Assembly (NCBI GenBank): GCA_029582155.1
Contig: CM055901.1
Coordinates: 22,593,186 to 22,657,185, forward strand
Reading direction: 5' to 3'
Length of the DNA: 64,000 nt
DNA from: Panopea generosa
Lineage: Eukaryota; Mollusca; Bivalvia; Adapedonta; Hiatellidae
In this document: in pieces, positions 61,035 to 64,000 of the stretch
Position numbering within the stretch: position 1 is the stretch's first letter
Layout: each line of letters opens with the position of its first letter
Notes under the pieces: model-generated
The model's database searches: none
Told to the model about the DNA's origin: nothing
What the model saw: the letters and a program-made list of their open reading frames with translations, nothing else
Position numbers and translations under genes: made by a program

Positions 61035-64000
61035 CACCAACAATACTAACTACAATACCAGTTGTACTATCTACATCCACCATACCAACCACGAAATCAG
61101 CAGTACGCTCTTCACCCATAATACGAAGTACACTACCATTTTAGCAATCTACACCTACAGTATCGAATACACTAAGCTGTACAATCTACACCGACCATAT
61201 CAACGACACTACCAGCTGTACCCTCTACACCCATCATACACACTACAATACCAACGGTACCCTCTACACCCATCATACCCACTGCACTACCAACTGTACA
61301 CTCTACACTCATCATATATATTACACTACCAGCTGTACACTCTACACCCATCATACTCACTACATTACCAACTGTTAACTATACACTCATCATATCAATT
61401 ACACTACCAGCTGTACCCTCTACACCCATCATACCCACTACACTGCCAGCTGTACTCTCTACACCCACCATAACCACTACACTACCAGCTGTACTTTATA
61501 CACCCATCATACCCACTACACTACCAAGTGTTCTCTCTACACCCATCATACCCACTACATAACTAATTGTACTCTATATTCCCATCATACCCACAATAGT
61601 ACCAGCTGTACCCTCTACACTCATCATATCAATTACACTTCCAGATGTACCTTATATACCCATCATACCCACTAAACTACCAACTGTACCCTCTAACCCA
61701 CCATACCCACTACACTACCAGCTGTACCATCTATACACATCATGTCAATTACAATACCACCTGTACCTTCTATACCCATCATACCAATTACAACAACCAG
61801 CTGTATTCTATACACCAATCATACCCACTACACAACCGACTGTACCCTCTACACCCATCATACCTACTACACTACTAGCTGTAACCTCTACACCCATCAT
61901 ACCCACTACACTACTAGCTGTACCCTCTATATCCATCATACCAACAACAACATCCAGCTGTACTCTATACACCCATCATAACCACTACACTACCAAATGT
62001 ACCCTCTACACCAATCATACCAACTGCACTACCAGCTGTACCCTCTACACCAATCATACCCACTACACTGCCAACTGTACCCTATACCCTCATAATATCA
62101 ATTACAATACCACCAGTACCTTCTACACCCATCATACCAATTACAACAACCAGCTGCACTCTATACACCAATTATACCCACTACACTATCGACTTTACCC
62201 TTTACACCCATCATACAAACTACACTACAAGCTGTACCCTCTAAACCAATCATATCCTCTTCACTACCAGCTGTACCCTCTACACCTATCATACCAACTA
62301 CAGCAACCAGCTGTACTCTATACACCTATCATAACCACTACACTACTAACTGTACCCTCCTCACCAATCATACCAGCTACACTAACAGCTGTACCCTATA
62401 CTCCCATCATACCCACTACACTACCAACTGTACCCTATCCACTCATCATATCAATAACCCTCACAATTGTACCCCCTACACCCATCAAACCAACACCAAC
62501 AACCAGCTGTACTCTATACACCCATCATACCCACTACACAACCGACTATACTCTCTTCATCCATCATACCAACTACACTACCAGCTGTACTCTATAAACC
62601 TATTATACCCACTACACTACCAACTGTACCCTCTACACTCATCATACCCACTACACTACCAATTGTACCCTCTACACTCATCATATCAACTACACTACCA
62701 ATTGTTGCCTCTACACTCATCATACCCACTACACTATCAATTGTACCCTCTACACTCATCATATCAACTACACTACCAATTGTACCCTCTACACTCATCA
62801 TACCAACTACACTACCAATTGTACCCTCTACACTCATCATACCCACTACACTTCCAACAGTACCCTCTACACTCATCATACCAACTACACTACCAATTGT
62901 ACCCTCTACACTCATCATATCAACTACACTACCAATTGTACCCTCTACACTCATCATACCAACTACACTACCAATTGTACCCTCTACACTCATCATACCC
63001 ACTACACTACCAACAGTACCCTCTACACTCATCATACCAACTACAAAAGCCAGGTGTACTCTATACACCAATCATTACCATTACACTACCGACTGTACCC
63101 TCTAAACGCATCGTATCAATTACACTACGAGCTGAATCTTATACACCCATCATACCCACTACACTACCATCTGTACCTACCCTCTACACTCATCTTACCA
63201 ACTACACTACCAACTGTACCCTCCATACTCATAATATCAATTACAATACCACATGTACCTTCTACACCCATCATACCAATTACAACAACTAGCTGTACTC
63301 TATACACAAATCATACCCACTACACTACCGACTCTACCCCTTACACATATCATACCAACTACACAACAAGCTGTACCCTCTAAACCAATCATAACCTCTT
63401 CACTACCAGCTGTACCCTCTACACCCATCATATCAACTACAACAACCAGCTGTACTCAATACACCTATCATAACCACTTCACTACTAACTGCACCCTCCT
63501 CACCAATCATACCCTATACACCCATCATACCCACTAAACTACCAACTGTACCCTATACACTCATCATATCAATAACCCTCGCAATTGTACCCTCTACACC
63601 CATCATACCATCTACAACAACCAGCTGTACTCTATACACCCATCATACCGACTACACAACCGACTGTACTCTCTACACCCATCATACCAACTACACTACC
63701 AGCTGTACTCTATACACCCATCATACCAACTTCACTACCGACTGTACACTTTACACCCATCATACCAACTACACTACCAGCTGTACTCTATACACCCATC
63801 ATACCCACTACACTACCAACTGTATCCTCTACATGCATCATACCCACTACACTACCATCTGTACCCTCTACACTCACCTTACCAACTACACCAGCTGTAC
63901 CCCATACACCCATCAAACACACTACACTACTAACTGTATCCTCAACACTCATCATATGAATTACACTACCAGCTGTACTTCTACACCCATCATACCAATT
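61035..64000. repeat. 39-bp minisatellite, block 2, runs off the window
   Basis: The same 39-bp family resumes after a 120 bp unique spacer and continues to the last base. 62580-63050 is the most regular part, with units of CTACACTCATCATACCAACT + ACACTACCAATTGTACCCT. Other parts have indels that break every frame. It may be a paralogous or decayed copy of block 1. The longest + frame is 62467-63105. Confidence 0.9.

Overview
This window is AT-rich, intron-rich animal nuclear DNA with almost no bacterial-style coding. One spliced receptor gene, tRNA-derived SINEs, non-LTR retrotransposon remains, a Tc1/mariner remnant, solo LTRs and many minisatellites point to an invertebrate metazoan. The repeat types look lophotrochozoan, most likely a mollusc and perhaps a bivalve. 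The species assignment is inference, not something the sequence proves.

The only gene I can reconstruct with confidence is the 3' part of a rhodopsin-like (family A) G-protein-coupled receptor on the + strand. Its five exons are 16223-16346, 16508-16728, 29784-29913, 31658-31783 and 33315-33536. They run from the split arginine codon of the (D/E)RY motif at the end of TM3, through TM4, ECL2, TM5, ICL3, TM6 and TM7 (NPxxY variant NPIFY), to a stop codon. All splice phases agree. The exons for TM1-TM3 were not found and probably lie upstream of the window. The 13 kb ICL3 intron holds most of the mobile DNA of the central region.

Region by region: 1-3.5 kb shows nothing except a SINE tail. 3.5-7.6 kb holds two related non-LTR retrotransposon remnants in opposite orientation plus an ORF1 fragment. 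8.9-16 kb holds SINEs, several minisatellites and a paired repeat with a CATAGCGCGAGG motif. 16.2-33.5 kb is the receptor gene. Its introns contain an unclassified interspersed repeat (called R1 here) in two inverted copies, two solo LTRs of one family (one inserted into R1), SINEs and a decayed ORF. 35.8-36.4 kb is a Tc1/mariner transposase pseudogene. 38.4-40.2, 44.3-45.7, 47.2 and 48.6-49.2 kb are minisatellites. 50.4-51.1 kb is a CR1/L2-like reverse transcriptase relic. 51.2-57.4 kb holds MITEs, a SINE and other repeats.

59.6-64.0 kb is a long 39-bp (13-codon) tandem repeat rich in Pro, Thr, Ser, Ile and Val. The first block ends in a possible transmembrane segment, a stop codon and AATAAA. 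It may be a mucin-like membrane protein gene, though frameshifts suggest it is decayed. I saw no CRISPR array, operon or clearly new multi-gene system. The most unusual items are R1 with its LTR insertion and matching empty site, the mucin-like repeat locus, and the cryptic ICL3 exon of the receptor.
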